From NCBI RefSeq assembly GCF_900176425.1, contig NZ_FWXS01000002.1, forward strand, positions 186,001 to 250,000: a DNA stretch of 64,000 nucleotides, in the 5' to 3' direction. Below the pieces are notes generated by a model, which was not told the origin of the DNA, searched no databases, and saw nothing but the letters and a program-made list of their open reading frames with translations. Within the stretch, counting starts at the first letter, position 1. Every line of letters begins with the position of its first letter. Both the position numbers and the translations under genes were made by a program. Positions 1 to 8,151 of the stretch are shown here, piece after piece. This DNA comes from Moheibacter sediminis (lineage in GTDB: Bacteria > Bacteroidota > Bacteroidia > Flavobacteriales > Weeksellaceae).

Positions 1-2461
1 ACTGCCATTTGAATCGGAACAAAATGTACAGTCCTACACCTAACAATGCCAAAACAACAGCAATGATTGAGTCTCTTGTGATGTCACTTGCGATGGTCGG
101 TCCAACTTTTACAGAAGATAAGATACCGATGGTCGTTCCGTCTGCTGAGAACTGTTCATAAGTCATATTCGCAGGAAGGAAAGTCTTCACGCCGTTGTAG
201 ATTTTTTGTTTGATTTCATCATCTACAGCTGTCGCTTCTTCTTCAGCTTTGTATTTAGTTGTAATTTTTACTTGGTTTGATGGTCCGAAGATCTTCACTT
301 CCGGTGTGTATTTAGTACCACTTTCATCTATCAAAGTTTCTTCGATACTTTGTGCAACATCATTTGCATTTACTGGCTTTTCAAATCTTACCGTATAAGT
401 TCTGCCCCCTTGGAAATCAATTCCTAAATCTAATCCTCTGATTGCCAATGAAGCAATACAAAGAATAGAAACCACAATTGAAATTATATAGAACATTTTA
501 CGTTTTGACATGAAGTCAATTTTCATTCCCTGGAACCAATTTTTTGTAATTGATGTATAGAAAGAAACATTTTTATTTTTCTCGAAACGTTTTTCTACGA
601 AATATCTCGTTAAGAAAATTGCAGTAAACATCGATAACAATAAACCGATAATCAATGTAGTTGCAAAACCTTGAACCGGACCTTTACCAAAAATCAATAA
701 GATAATTGCGGTAAGGATTGAAGTTACGTTCGTATCTACGATTGCAGAAATTGCACCTTTCCATGAATAAGCGATAGAAACTGCTTCTTTTATATTTTTA
801 CCTAAAAATAATTCGTCTTTTACCCTTTCGTTGATAATAATGTTGGCGTCAATTGCCATCGCAATCGTCAAGATAACACCCGCAATACCAGGAAGTGACA
901 AGGTCGCACCCATCGAAACCATAATTCCTAAAAGGAATAAAATATTCAAAACCAAAGCAATGTTTGCAAATACACCTGCTTGGCTGTAGTAGAAAATCAT
1001 CCAAACCAAAATCAAGACAAATACCGCAACGAATGCAATCAATGAACTGTTGATGGCTTCTTGTCCGAGTGATGGTCCTACAACTTCCGCCTGAACGATT
1101 TTTGCTGAAGCCGGTAAGCTACCTGCTTGTAATATGTTTGCTAAATCTTGTGCTTCTGTCAAGGTGAAGTTTCCGGAAATCTGTGAGTTTCCTCCTAAAA
1201 TCGGTTCGTTGATGCTTGGAGCTGAATAAACCAAATGATCCAAAACAATTGCAACGCTTTCTCTTGACTGTCCGCCTTTCTGGCTCAATTCCGTGGTAAG
1301 TCTTCCCCAGTCACGTGCTCCCGCAGTTGTCATTTGCATAGAGACGATTGGTTCATTTGAAATAGAACCTGCATTTCTTTCACCTCTTGCTTCTTTTACA
1401 GCGTCCCCACCCAAAAGTGGGTTTCCTTCAGCATTTCCGCTCAAAACATATAATTCTAATGAATTACTTGCCGGAGCGTTTTTGCCTAACTGCATTGTTT
1501 TGTTAGCCCAGAAATATTTGAAATTTCTGATTGATGAAGGCATTTCTGCTTTTAACAATGAAGATTTCAAAACTTTATTTACAACAGCTGTATCTTTGGT
1601 TTGCACAACAAAAGTAGAATTACTTGGAGAAGGCTGCATGATTGTCTGCAGGCTTTGAACGTCTGTAATTCCAAATTTAGATGGAGTCAAACCATAAAAG
1701 AAAGAAACTACGTCTTGTCTTCCTGCTTCAACTTTCCAAAATTCCAGTTTCGCTGTACTTTGTAATAATCTTTTTACACGTTCAGTATCTTTAACTCCCG
1801 GTAATTCCACCAAGATACGTCCGTCACCACGGCTACCCAAACGCTGAACGACAGGCTGAACTACACCAAACTGGTCGATACGTGAGGAAATTACCTGATA
1901 AGCAGTCCCGATTTTCGCATCGATGTCTGCTTTTACAGTTTCTTTTACAACTTCATCGGTATCGTTAAATTTGATTTTCTCAGCATTCTGGCGCGTTCCG
2001 AAAACTTCTGGAGAAGCGTAAGGAAGCGTTTGATTTTTTGCCTGACGAATTTTCTCAAATTCTTCAAAGAAAATATCAACATAAGCTCTACCGCCCTGAC
2101 TTCTTTGTGTGATGTCAGCAGCATCCAAAGCTTCGTTGAAAACAGGATTTTGACTGTTGTTTGCTAAATTTTGCAATAAATCTCTAACCTGTACCTGAAG
2201 AATAACGTTGATACCACCTTTCAAATCCAAACCGAGCTTTAACTCTTTTTCTTTTGCATTTTGGTAGTTGTACTGAATGATCCCCAGATTTAGAGTGTCT
2301 TTTGCCAAACTATCAAGCACTTCCTGTTCCTGAACAGCATTTTTCGATAATCTTTTGGCGTCAGATTCTATTTTGTTACTGTACCAAGTGTAACTTAACT
2401 GTCTGATACAAAGAAACCCTAATATAATTGCAATTCCTGCAATGAGCCATTTTCCTCGCAT
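1..2461 (-). CDS. secDF: Protein translocase subunit SecDF (fused SecD-SecF), 3' end cut by window
   Basis: The minus-strand reading frame is open from the ATG at 2461 to the window edge (820 codons). SecDF uses the proton motive force to help SecYEG release exported proteins on the periplasmic side. The N-terminus has one membrane segment, followed by the SecD motif GLDLKGGI. The first periplasmic domain contains GRILVELPG. A second module beginning near residue 646 (MKIDFMSKRKMF) carries the SecF motif GIDFQGGRTY, and the last visible residues match the SecF membrane region (LYILFRFKWQ). One uninterrupted frame covers both halves, which is the fused form usual in Bacteroidota (about 950-1000 residues), so roughly 150 residues are missing. 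A consensus promoter lies just upstream (2495-2526). Confidence 0.96.
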   Translation of the reverse strand, partial: MRGKWLIAGIAIILGFLCIRQLSYTWYSNKIESDAKRLSKNAVQEQEVLDSLAKDTLNLGIIQYNYQNAKEKELKLGLDLKGGINVILQVQVRDLLQNLANNSQNPVFNEALDAADITQRSQGGRAYVDIFFEEFEKIRQAKNQTLPYASPEVFGTRQNAEKIKFNDTDEVVKETVKADIDAKIGTAYQVISSRIDQFGVVQPVVQRLGSRGDGRILVELPGVKDTERVKRLLQSTAKLEFWKVEAGRQDVVSFFYGLTPSKFGITDVQSLQTIMQPSPSNSTFVVQTKDTAVVNKVLKSSLLKAEMPSSIRNFKYFWANKTMQLGKNAPASNSLELYVLSGNAEGNPLLGGDAVKEARGERNAGSISNEPIVSMQMTTAGARDWGRLTTELSQKGGQSRESVAIVLDHLVYSAPSINEPILGGNSQISGNFTLTEAQDLANILQAGSLPASAKIVQAEVVGPSLGQEAINSSLIAFVAVFVLILVWMIFYYSQAGVFANIALVLNILFLLGIMVSMGATLSLPGIAGVILTIAMAIDANIIINERVKDELFLGKNIKEAVSIAYSWKGAISAIVDTNVTSILTAIILLIFGKGPVQGFATTLIIGLLLSMFTAIFLTRYFVEKRFEKNKNVSFYTSITKNWFQGMKIDFMSKRKMFYIISIVVSILCIASLAIRGLDLGIDFQGGRTYTVRFEKPVNANDVAQSIEETLIDESGTKYTPEVKIFGPSNQVKITTKYKAEEEATAVDDEIKQKIYNGVKTFLPANMTYEQFSADGTTIGILSSVKVGPTIASDITRDSIIAVVLALLGVGLYILFRFKWQ

Positions 2462-2494
2462 AATTTCGTGTCTTATTAAGAATTTTTAAACGGG

Positions 2495-2526
2495 CAAATA
2501 TAGTGGTCTCAGTTAACTTAACCAAA
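2495..2526 (-). promoter_or_regulatory. Bacteroidota-type promoter of secDF
   Basis: On the minus strand, TTTG (2523-2526) is followed by exactly 20 nt and TATATTTG (2495-2502). This matches the TTTG-N19/21-TAnnTTTG consensus of the Bacteroidota primary sigma factor. The predicted start of transcription is near 2488, giving a leader of about 26 nt before the secDF ATG. The match is seen directly; its use is inferred. Confidence 0.8.
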
Positions 2527-2585
2527 ATAAGTCTCTGAGTTAATAAGTTTTTTTTAACAAGTAATTAATAATTCAAGTTCAAAAC

Positions 2586-3917
2586 TTAAAGTAATTCATT
2601 CGCCAGATTTGCCAATTCACTTCTTTCTCCTTTGATTAATTGTATATGAGCAAACAATTTCTGCCCTTGAACGCGGTCAACCAGATAAGACAAACCGTTG
2701 GATTGTTCATCTAAATATGGTGTATCAATTTGTTTAATATCTCCTGTGAAAATGAATTTCGTGTTTTCTCCCGCACGCGTGATGATAGTTTTGATTTCGT
2801 GTGGCGTTAAGTTTTGCGCTTCATCTACAATGAAAATTACGTCAGACAAACTTCTTCCCCGGATATAGGCAAGCGGCGTAATCAATAATTTCTCTTGTTC
2901 CACCATCAAAGTGATTTGTTTGTATTCCTTATCATGTTCATCGTATTGATACTGAATAAATTTCAAATTATCCCAAAGCGGTTGCATATAAGGATCAATT
3001 TTAGATTTGATGTCGCCCGGCAGATAACCGATGTCCTTATTACTTAATGGAACAATTGGTCGCGCCAAATAAATTTGTTTATAATCTTTTTTCTGAGCCA
3101 AAGCTCCGGCAAGCGCGATCAAAGTCTTTCCGGTCCCGGCAACGCCGTGAAGCGCAACCAGCTTTATGTCTTTTTTCATGATGGAGTGAAATGCAAATGC
3201 CTGCTCTGCATTTCGTGGTTTTACATTGAAACTCGTTTGTTTGTTAACTCTTTCCAGTTGCATTTCAAACGGGTTGTAATAAGCAAGCGCAGAAGATTTT
3301 TCTCCTTGTAATATATAATAAGCGTTGGGATAGATGTTCAATTTTCCTTCGATAACATCCAAAGGAACAGCGTAGTCCTTATATAAGGAATCAATTATTT
3401 CCTGGTCAAAATCTGTGTAAGTCTGAATTCCGGTTGGCAGATTGTCAACAATCTGAACTTTTCCAGTTTCATAATCTTCTGCACGAATTCCTAATGCTTT
3501 CGCTTTTAGCCTTAAATTAACGTCTTTTGTGACAAGGACGATTTGGCGTTTGGGTTCCTGTTTGGTAATAATTAAACATGAATTTAAAATTTTATTGTCC
3601 ATGGAATCGCCATAAATTTTTGTGGCGCTGGTTTCGATACCGTTGGTTTCCATAACAATCCGGAATGAACCTTTTTTATCACCCGGAAGCGGAATCCAAT
3701 CCTGAATCAAATGGTCTTTGGAAGTTTTGTCCAGAAAACGAATGAATTCCCTTGCTTCAAAATTTTTGGTGTCATTTCCTTTTTTGAAATCGTCTAACTC
3801 TTCTAAAACGGTGATGGGAAGTACAACATCGTGTTCATCAAAGTTCATGATAGACTTATGGTCATAAATGATGACCGAAGTGTCGAGTACAAATATCTTT
3901 TTTTTCGCGCGTGCCAT
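2586..3917 (-). CDS. phoH: PIN domain-PhoH family ATPase (PhoH2-like)
   Basis: This 443-residue protein joins an N-terminal PIN nuclease domain (residues about 6-140; acidic site starting at D12 in FVLDTSVIIYDH) to a C-terminal PhoH ATPase domain. The Walker A loop GVAGTGKT lies near residue 257, and a Walker B-like VDEAQNLTPHE lies near 365. PIN-PhoH (PhoH2) proteins characterised in other bacteria unwind and cleave RNA, so a cytoplasmic role in RNA processing or stress is likely; the substrate cannot be seen here. The start MARAKKKIF follows a 104-bp gap behind the upstream lipoprotein gene, so it could be read from that transcript or from its own promoter. Length is normal and all key motifs are present. 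Confidence 0.93.
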   Translation of the reverse strand: MARAKKKIFVLDTSVIIYDHKSIMNFDEHDVVLPITVLEELDDFKKGNDTKNFEAREFIRFLDKTSKDHLIQDWIPLPGDKKGSFRIVMETNGIETSATKIYGDSMDNKILNSCLIITKQEPKRQIVLVTKDVNLRLKAKALGIRAEDYETGKVQIVDNLPTGIQTYTDFDQEIIDSLYKDYAVPLDVIEGKLNIYPNAYYILQGEKSSALAYYNPFEMQLERVNKQTSFNVKPRNAEQAFAFHSIMKKDIKLVALHGVAGTGKTLIALAGALAQKKDYKQIYLARPIVPLSNKDIGYLPGDIKSKIDPYMQPLWDNLKFIQYQYDEHDKEYKQITLMVEQEKLLITPLAYIRGRSLSDVIFIVDEAQNLTPHEIKTIITRAGENTKFIFTGDIKQIDTPYLDEQSNGLSYLVDRVQGQKLFAHIQLIKGERSELANLANELL

Positions 3918-4021
3918 TTACAATTCATTTTATTTGTGAATTATAAATTGACGAAATTTTTAAGGGTTCAAAGTGAAATTAACTTAAAATCTATCAACAT
4001 TTATAAACGAACTATCAACAA

Positions 4022-4951
4022 TTATAATGGATTGTTATTGATTTTAACTTGTCGGTCATATAAAAAATTTGGCTGCAAACCTTCGCGTCCGACAATTAAT
4101 TGTCCTTGTTGTGAACCTGCAAAACGGGAGAAACCGCTTCCGATACCAAATCCCGGTTCGCTCACGATGAAATAAACGCCTTTGAAAAACGGATAATTGA
4201 ATTCTAAAATATTTTCAACTGTCGGTTCTCTCAAGACATTTGCAGAATCTTTTATGGGAAGCACTTTTATTTTGCTTAGAATTTCTTTTACTTCGGGATT
4301 GTCTTTTTCACTGATGACATTCATGCCGATGATTCCAACTGTTCCGGTAGATTGCGTTACGAACTCGATTACTTGTTGTGAATTTTCCAAGGCGCGTACT
4401 TTTTGTCCTTGTTGAATTTCAATTTTTAAAATATTTGTAACCGTATTGAAATTTCCTGAGTTTCCATCATCAAAAACAAATCGATTATCATTTGCCAAAA
4501 GGCTGTTTTTCAAATCATCGATAGAAACCGACTCTATGCTGCTTTCCTTTCCTGCAATGAAAATAACTGCATCATAAGCTAAAAGTGTCGAACGGGGTTC
4601 TATGGTTGTTTGTTGATAGATATACTTTGTTTGTTGGTCTGAAAGTGGTTTGTTAATAAAAGCTGCAGTTGCTTTAGAGTTAATTAAATTTTGGAGAATT
4701 ATATTTTCGGGCTCGTAAACGAATTTAAATTTCACTTCAGGAAATTTCATCACATACACATCAGTCAAAGCTTCGATTAAATTTTTATTTGCGGGATCTA
4801 CCCAAATGGTCATTTCGCCACGTTGGTGTGAAATTTCTTCCTTTTTATCTTTGCAGGAAAAAACAATTAATCCAAGAAAAATTAACCCTAAAAAATTAAA
4901 AATCTTTGGTGCGAATTGCTTTGATCGCTCTGTAAGTTCTAAATGTGCCAT
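4022..4951 (-). CDS. PstS-like substrate-binding lipoprotein
   Basis: A 309-residue exported protein with a hydrophobic N-terminus ending in the lipobox VFSC (Cys near residue 33). The body resembles PBP-like/PstS phosphate-binding proteins (WVDPANKNLIEAL, then alternating alpha/beta segments and VGIIGMN). No Pst permease or ATPase lies nearby. In Bacteroidota such orphan binding proteins are often found beside ExbB/ExbD/TonB genes, and here tonB is two genes upstream, so a role linked to TonB-driven uptake is possible. The first 56 bp overlap the end of the preceding 63-codon gene in another frame. The chosen ATG (4951) gives a rather long n-region, so a start closer to the signal peptide is possible. 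Ligand is unknown. Confidence 0.75.
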   Translation of the reverse strand: MAHLELTERSKQFAPKIFNFLGLIFLGLIVFSCKDKKEEISHQRGEMTIWVDPANKNLIEALTDVYVMKFPEVKFKFVYEPENIILQNLINSKATAAFINKPLSDQQTKYIYQQTTIEPRSTLLAYDAVIFIAGKESSIESVSIDDLKNSLLANDNRFVFDDGNSGNFNTVTNILKIEIQQGQKVRALENSQQVIEFVTQSTGTVGIIGMNVISEKDNPEVKEILSKIKVLPIKDSANVLREPTVENILEFNYPFFKGVYFIVSEPGFGIGSGFSRFAGSQQGQLIVGREGLQPNFLYDRQVKINNNPL

Positions 4952-5087
4952 AAGCTATAAATAATATGCCCAATGCTTTGGCGGCAACGGGTGTTAATTC
5001 AGTTAAAAACCATTCTCTCAAAATCACAAAAACTCCCATGCCTGCGTACAGAAATCCCATGAATACATATATAACCTGTCTGATCAT
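4896..5087 (-). CDS. Small two-helix membrane protein, unknown function
   Basis: A 63-residue protein with two hydrophobic segments (about residues 5-23 and 34-50) and a basic C-terminal tail (RTYRAIKAIRTKDF). It sits between tonB and the PstS-like lipoprotein gene, overlaps the latter by 56 bp, and is probably cotranscribed with it. Small proteins of this layout are common in flavobacterial tonB neighbourhoods, which is the main argument that it is real. I do not recognise a named family. Confidence 0.65.
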   Translation of the reverse strand: MIRQVIYVFMGFLYAGMGVFVILREWFLTELTPVAAKALGILFIAYGTFRTYRAIKAIRTKDF

Positions 5088-5110
5088 GCCTCAAAGGTAA
5101 AGAAAAAAAT

Positions 5111-5142
5111 GAAAGCCCTTTTTATTATATAAAAGGGCTTTC
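5111..5142 (-). terminator. Rho-independent terminator behind tonB
   Basis: A perfect 12-bp stem (GAAAGCCCTTTT, 5111-5122, with AAAAGGGCTTTC, 5131-5142) encloses an 8-nt loop. Read on the minus strand it lies 23 nt after the tonB stop and is followed by a seven-T run. It separates tonB from the 63-codon gene, so the downstream pair needs read-through or its own promoter. Confidence 0.88.
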
Positions 5143-5164
5143 AAAATTTAATCAGATTTAAAAT

Positions 5165-6088
5165 CTAATTAGAAGTAAATTTCACAGGTATGGTAAGAAT
5201 AAGATTGACATCAGTTCCGTCATTAAATTTTGCTGGTTTTATATATTTACCTTTTTGAACTAATCTTTTAGAAATTCTTTCTAAAGCTTCTTTAGCTTCT
5301 TTGCTCAATTCAACGTTTCCACCATTCACGGTTTTTACTCCTACAATTTTTCCGGATTTATCGATTACAAATTGAATCTTCGCAACAGCTTCGTTAATTC
5401 CTTGTCTTTGAGCAGTTGATTCAAAATCAGTTATCTGATTAGCCAATTCTTTTTGCAATTGTTCGGACATACAGTTGGTTAATTTTAAATTATTTCCTGT
5501 AAATCTTTCACACCCGGGAAAAACAGCCATCTCTGAAACATCTCTGGCGTAGTAAGTATTATTATTTTCTTCTACTTTTTCACCATTTCCACCCTCGTCG
5601 TTACCGCCTTTTCCTTGACCGTTATCTTCTCCGCCAGGCTGAGGGGTTTTGATTCCTGTATTTACATCACCGTCAATATCTCTATCTCCTGAAATTACTG
5701 TTGACAAGTTATCATTATCTCTCATTGGAGTTTGGGTTTCAGGCTGATTTGTGGGAGTGGGAACTATATCGGTTTCATCACTCTTAACCATTTTTATTTT
5801 TGGTGCGGGCTCATCATTTTTTATAGGTTCTACTTTTTTATCTTCTGAAGGAGGGTTGTAAACATCAGGATGGAGAGTTACTGTAACACCGCCGGTATCA
5901 GCTATAATTTTTTCTTTATTAATAGTAAAAGAAAGAATCAAAGTCAAAATCCCTATACCAAAAACAGTAATGAAAAGAGATTTCATCAAGTCAAATCCCG
6001 CAGTGATACGGTTGTAATAAGCTCCATACGCTTTGTTTTTGTTTTCAAAAACAATTTCGTCCAGTGAATTGTGTTGATTTGTTTTCAT
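5165..6088 (-). CDS. tonB: Energy transducer TonB family protein
   Basis: A 307-residue protein with a cytoplasmic N-terminus, one membrane helix (about residues 36-56, FITVFGIGILTLILSF), a Pro/Glu/Lys/Asn-rich periplasmic linker with a Gly-rich stretch (GGEDNGQGKGGNDEGG), and a C-terminal TonB_C-type domain (about 185-305). The N-terminal NKAYGAYYNR motif is typical of Bacteroidota TonB/AgaA-like proteins. TonB couples the ExbBD proton channel to outer-membrane receptors; no exbB/exbD is visible in this window. The gene is divergent from dnaB, with an 8-7-8 inverted repeat in the shared intergenic region, and it ends in a strong terminator. Confidence 0.9.
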   Translation of the reverse strand: MKTNQHNSLDEIVFENKNKAYGAYYNRITAGFDLMKSLFITVFGIGILTLILSFTINKEKIIADTGGVTVTLHPDVYNPPSEDKKVEPIKNDEPAPKIKMVKSDETDIVPTPTNQPETQTPMRDNDNLSTVISGDRDIDGDVNTGIKTPQPGGEDNGQGKGGNDEGGNGEKVEENNNTYYARDVSEMAVFPGCERFTGNNLKLTNCMSEQLQKELANQITDFESTAQRQGINEAVAKIQFVIDKSGKIVGVKTVNGGNVELSKEAKEALERISKRLVQKGKYIKPAKFNDGTDVNLILTIPVKFTSN

Positions 6089-6178
6089 AAATTAAAAATT
6101 AAAAGTTAATTATTCTACTCAGCCGGATTATAGAACTTGATTTAGGTTCGATATTTAACGACTTTGTTCTCTAAACAC

Positions 6179-6201
6179 ATGATAAACATGATATTTATCA
6201 T
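6179..6201. promoter_or_regulatory. Inverted repeat in the tonB/dnaB divergent intergenic region (candidate operator)
   Basis: ATGATAAA (6179-6186), a 7-nt spacer, then TTTATCAT (6194-6201): a perfect 8-bp inverted repeat with 15-nt centre-to-centre geometry suited to a dimeric regulator. It lies about 90 bp from the tonB start and 122 bp from the dnaB start. No T-tract follows it, so it is not terminator-like. Which regulator binds, if any, is unknown. Confidence 0.4.
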
Positions 6202-6323
6202 AAATCAAATTGTATGCCCTGAAATCTTAAAATTGAAATTTTAACTAAAGTCGGAGTGTTAAAAACTTTATTTCACCTGAATTAGTTCAAAATGAAATTC
6301 AAATTCATACCTTCGCAAGTCCT

Positions 6324-7901
6324 ATGGAAAATCCGGACATTACAAAATTAACAACATCTAAACCGCAGAAGGTCATTAACTTAGAGCGTGGTAAAATTCC
6401 GCCTCAAGCAGTCGATTTGGAAGAAGCCGTGCTTGGCGCCATGATGATTGACAAAAAAGGAATTGATGAAGTCATCGATGTATTGACGCCGCAGGTTTTT
6501 TATAAAATCGCACATCAAACCATTTTTGCAGCTATTCAGAAATTGTTTCACAATACCCAACCGATTGATTTGCTTACAGTTTCTAATGAATTGAGAAACG
6601 AAGGTAAATTGGATTTAGTGGGAGGAGATTATTATTTGGTGCAATTGACCCAAAAAGTTTCTTCTTCAGCACATATTGAATACCATTCGCGTGTATTGAC
6701 TGAAAAATATATTTTTCGCCGTTTGATTGAAATTTCAAATAATGTAATTGAGAAAGCTTACGATGATACTTCAGATGTTTTTGATTTATTGGATTTCTCA
6801 GAAAGCCAGTTATTCGAAATTACTGAAGGTGGAATTAAAAAAAGCTTTACTGATTCCAATACATTGGTCAGACAAGCGATTGACAAGATCAAAGCAATGT
6901 CTGAAAAGGAAGGAATGAGCGGTGTTCCGTCCGGATTTGAAAGGATTGATAAAATCACTTCAGGGTGGCAGGAATCCGATTTGGTCATTCTTGCAGCACG
7001 TCCGGGTATGGGAAAAACGGCTTTCATCCTTTCTATGGCAAGAAACATGGCGGTAGAAAGTCAGGTCCCGGTAGCGGTTTTCTCTCTGGAGATGTCGAGC
7101 GTGCAGTTGATTACACGTATGATTTCGAGTGAAACGGGTATTGATTCTGAAAAATTAAGAAAAGCTACGTTACAGGACCACGAATGGAAGCAGCTTTATA
7201 CCAAAGTGAAAGCTTTGGAAGATGCGCCATTATATATAGATGATACGCCGGCACTTTCGGTCTTTGATTTGCGAGCGAAAGCACGAAGACTTGTTTCACA
7301 ACATGGTGTGAAGCTGATTGTGATTGACTATTTGCAGCTGATGACTATAGGAGGTGGAAAGTCTAACGGAAACCGTGAACAGGAAATCTCTACGATTTCT
7401 CGAAGTTTGAAGTCAATCGCGAAGGAATTGAACATTCCGGTAATCGCCCTTTCTCAGCTTTCCCGCGCAGTAGAAACACGTGGTGGAAGTAAACGCCCTT
7501 TGCTTTCTGACTTGCGTGAATCGGGTGCGATCGAGCAGGATGCCGACATAGTTTCCTTTATCTATCGTCCGGAATATTACAAATTGGAAGTTTGGGACGA
7601 CGAAAATGCAACACCTTGTGCTGGACAGGCAGAATTCATCATCGCTAAACATAGAAATGGAGCTTTGGACAATGTGCGTTTGAAGTTTGTACAAAACCAA
7701 GCCAAGTTTGCCAACTTAGAAGAAGATTCTCCTTTTGGTGGGGATTTTGAATTCCAAAGTTCAATGAATAAATCTAATTCCGGCAATGAGGAAATTGGTA
7801 GCTCTATCAATCTGCCGACATTCAATCCTGCGGATTCCTTCGGTTCGTTTGACGAATATGATGATGCTTCCAAAGATGAAGATGACGGATTGGCTTTTTA
7901 A
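6324..7901 (+). CDS. dnaB: Replicative DNA helicase DnaB
   Basis: A 525-residue hexameric helicase that unwinds DNA ahead of the replication fork. The N-terminal domain (about residues 22-125, with QAVDLEEAVLGAMMID) binds primase. The RecA-like domain starts near 190: Walker A RPGMGKT near 228, Walker B-type LIVIDYLQLM near 330, and a C-terminal arginine-finger segment with AKHRNGALDNVRLKF near 440. The acidic C-terminal tail (DEYDDASKDEDDG) is normal for the phylum. No intein is present. The start ATG is the first in the frame after the intergenic region. Confidence 0.97.
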   Translation: MENPDITKLTTSKPQKVINLERGKIPPQAVDLEEAVLGAMMIDKKGIDEVIDVLTPQVFYKIAHQTIFAAIQKLFHNTQPIDLLTVSNELRNEGKLDLVGGDYYLVQLTQKVSSSAHIEYHSRVLTEKYIFRRLIEISNNVIEKAYDDTSDVFDLLDFSESQLFEITEGGIKKSFTDSNTLVRQAIDKIKAMSEKEGMSGVPSGFERIDKITSGWQESDLVILAARPGMGKTAFILSMARNMAVESQVPVAVFSLEMSSVQLITRMISSETGIDSEKLRKATLQDHEWKQLYTKVKALEDAPLYIDDTPALSVFDLRAKARRLVSQHGVKLIVIDYLQLMTIGGGKSNGNREQEISTISRSLKSIAKELNIPVIALSQLSRAVETRGGSKRPLLSDLRESGAIEQDADIVSFIYRPEYYKLEVWDDENATPCAGQAEFIIAKHRNGALDNVRLKFVQNQAKFANLEEDSPFGGDFEFQSSMNKSNSGNEEIGSSINLPTFNPADSFGSFDEYDDASKDEDDGLAF

Positions 7902-7945
7902 CTGATTCGGTTGAAAAAATATTTATAAATTATTCTCCAACCACG

Positions 7946-8061
7946 AATCCGGAGGATTAACATATTGATAGTAAAATCTTATCTAAACAGAGTTCGACTC
8001 CGGCTGGAGTCGAATTATTCAACATGTATGTTTTTATAAATATGAAACCTCTTTGAGGTTT
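7946..8061 (+). repeat. Array of three evenly spaced hairpins between dnaB and proline dehydrogenase
   Basis: Three perfect stem-loops lie in tandem. AATCC/GGATT (7946-7958) has a 3-nt loop. TTCGACTCC/GGAGTCGAA (7993-8014) has a GGCT loop. AAACCTC/GAGGTTT (8045-8061) has a TTT loop. Their centres are about 51 and 50 nt apart. Stem sequences differ, while the AT-rich spacers share words such as ATATT and ATAAAT. The second and third hairpins are followed by T-rich sequence and may also end the dnaB transcript. From memory, similar hairpin strings recur between genes in Flavobacteriia, so this may be a REP-like family member; that needs a genome search. Confidence 0.6.
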
Positions 8062-8100
8062 TAACTCGTTATTGAATTGTATTTATTCTAAAATCTAACC

Positions 8101-8131
8101 TTTCAATTCACAATTTCTTTACGTACTTTTG
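8101..8131 (+). promoter_or_regulatory. Probable promoter of proline dehydrogenase gene
   Basis: TTTC (8101-8104, one mismatch to TTTG), a 19-nt spacer, then TACTTTTG (8124-8131), which matches TAnnTTTG. The start of transcription would be near 8138, about 14 nt before the ATG at 8152, giving a very short leader. Confidence 0.6.
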
Positions 8132-8151
8132 TCGGGCAAAATAGACTACAA

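Noticed and set aside
1293-1658. 121-codon plus-strand frame inside secDF
   Set aside because: It is antisense to a clear SecD domain and encodes no recognisable protein.
7946-8061. CRISPR-like array suggested by the 50-nt pitch
   Set aside because: The hairpin sequences differ from one another and there are no direct repeats; no cas genes are present.
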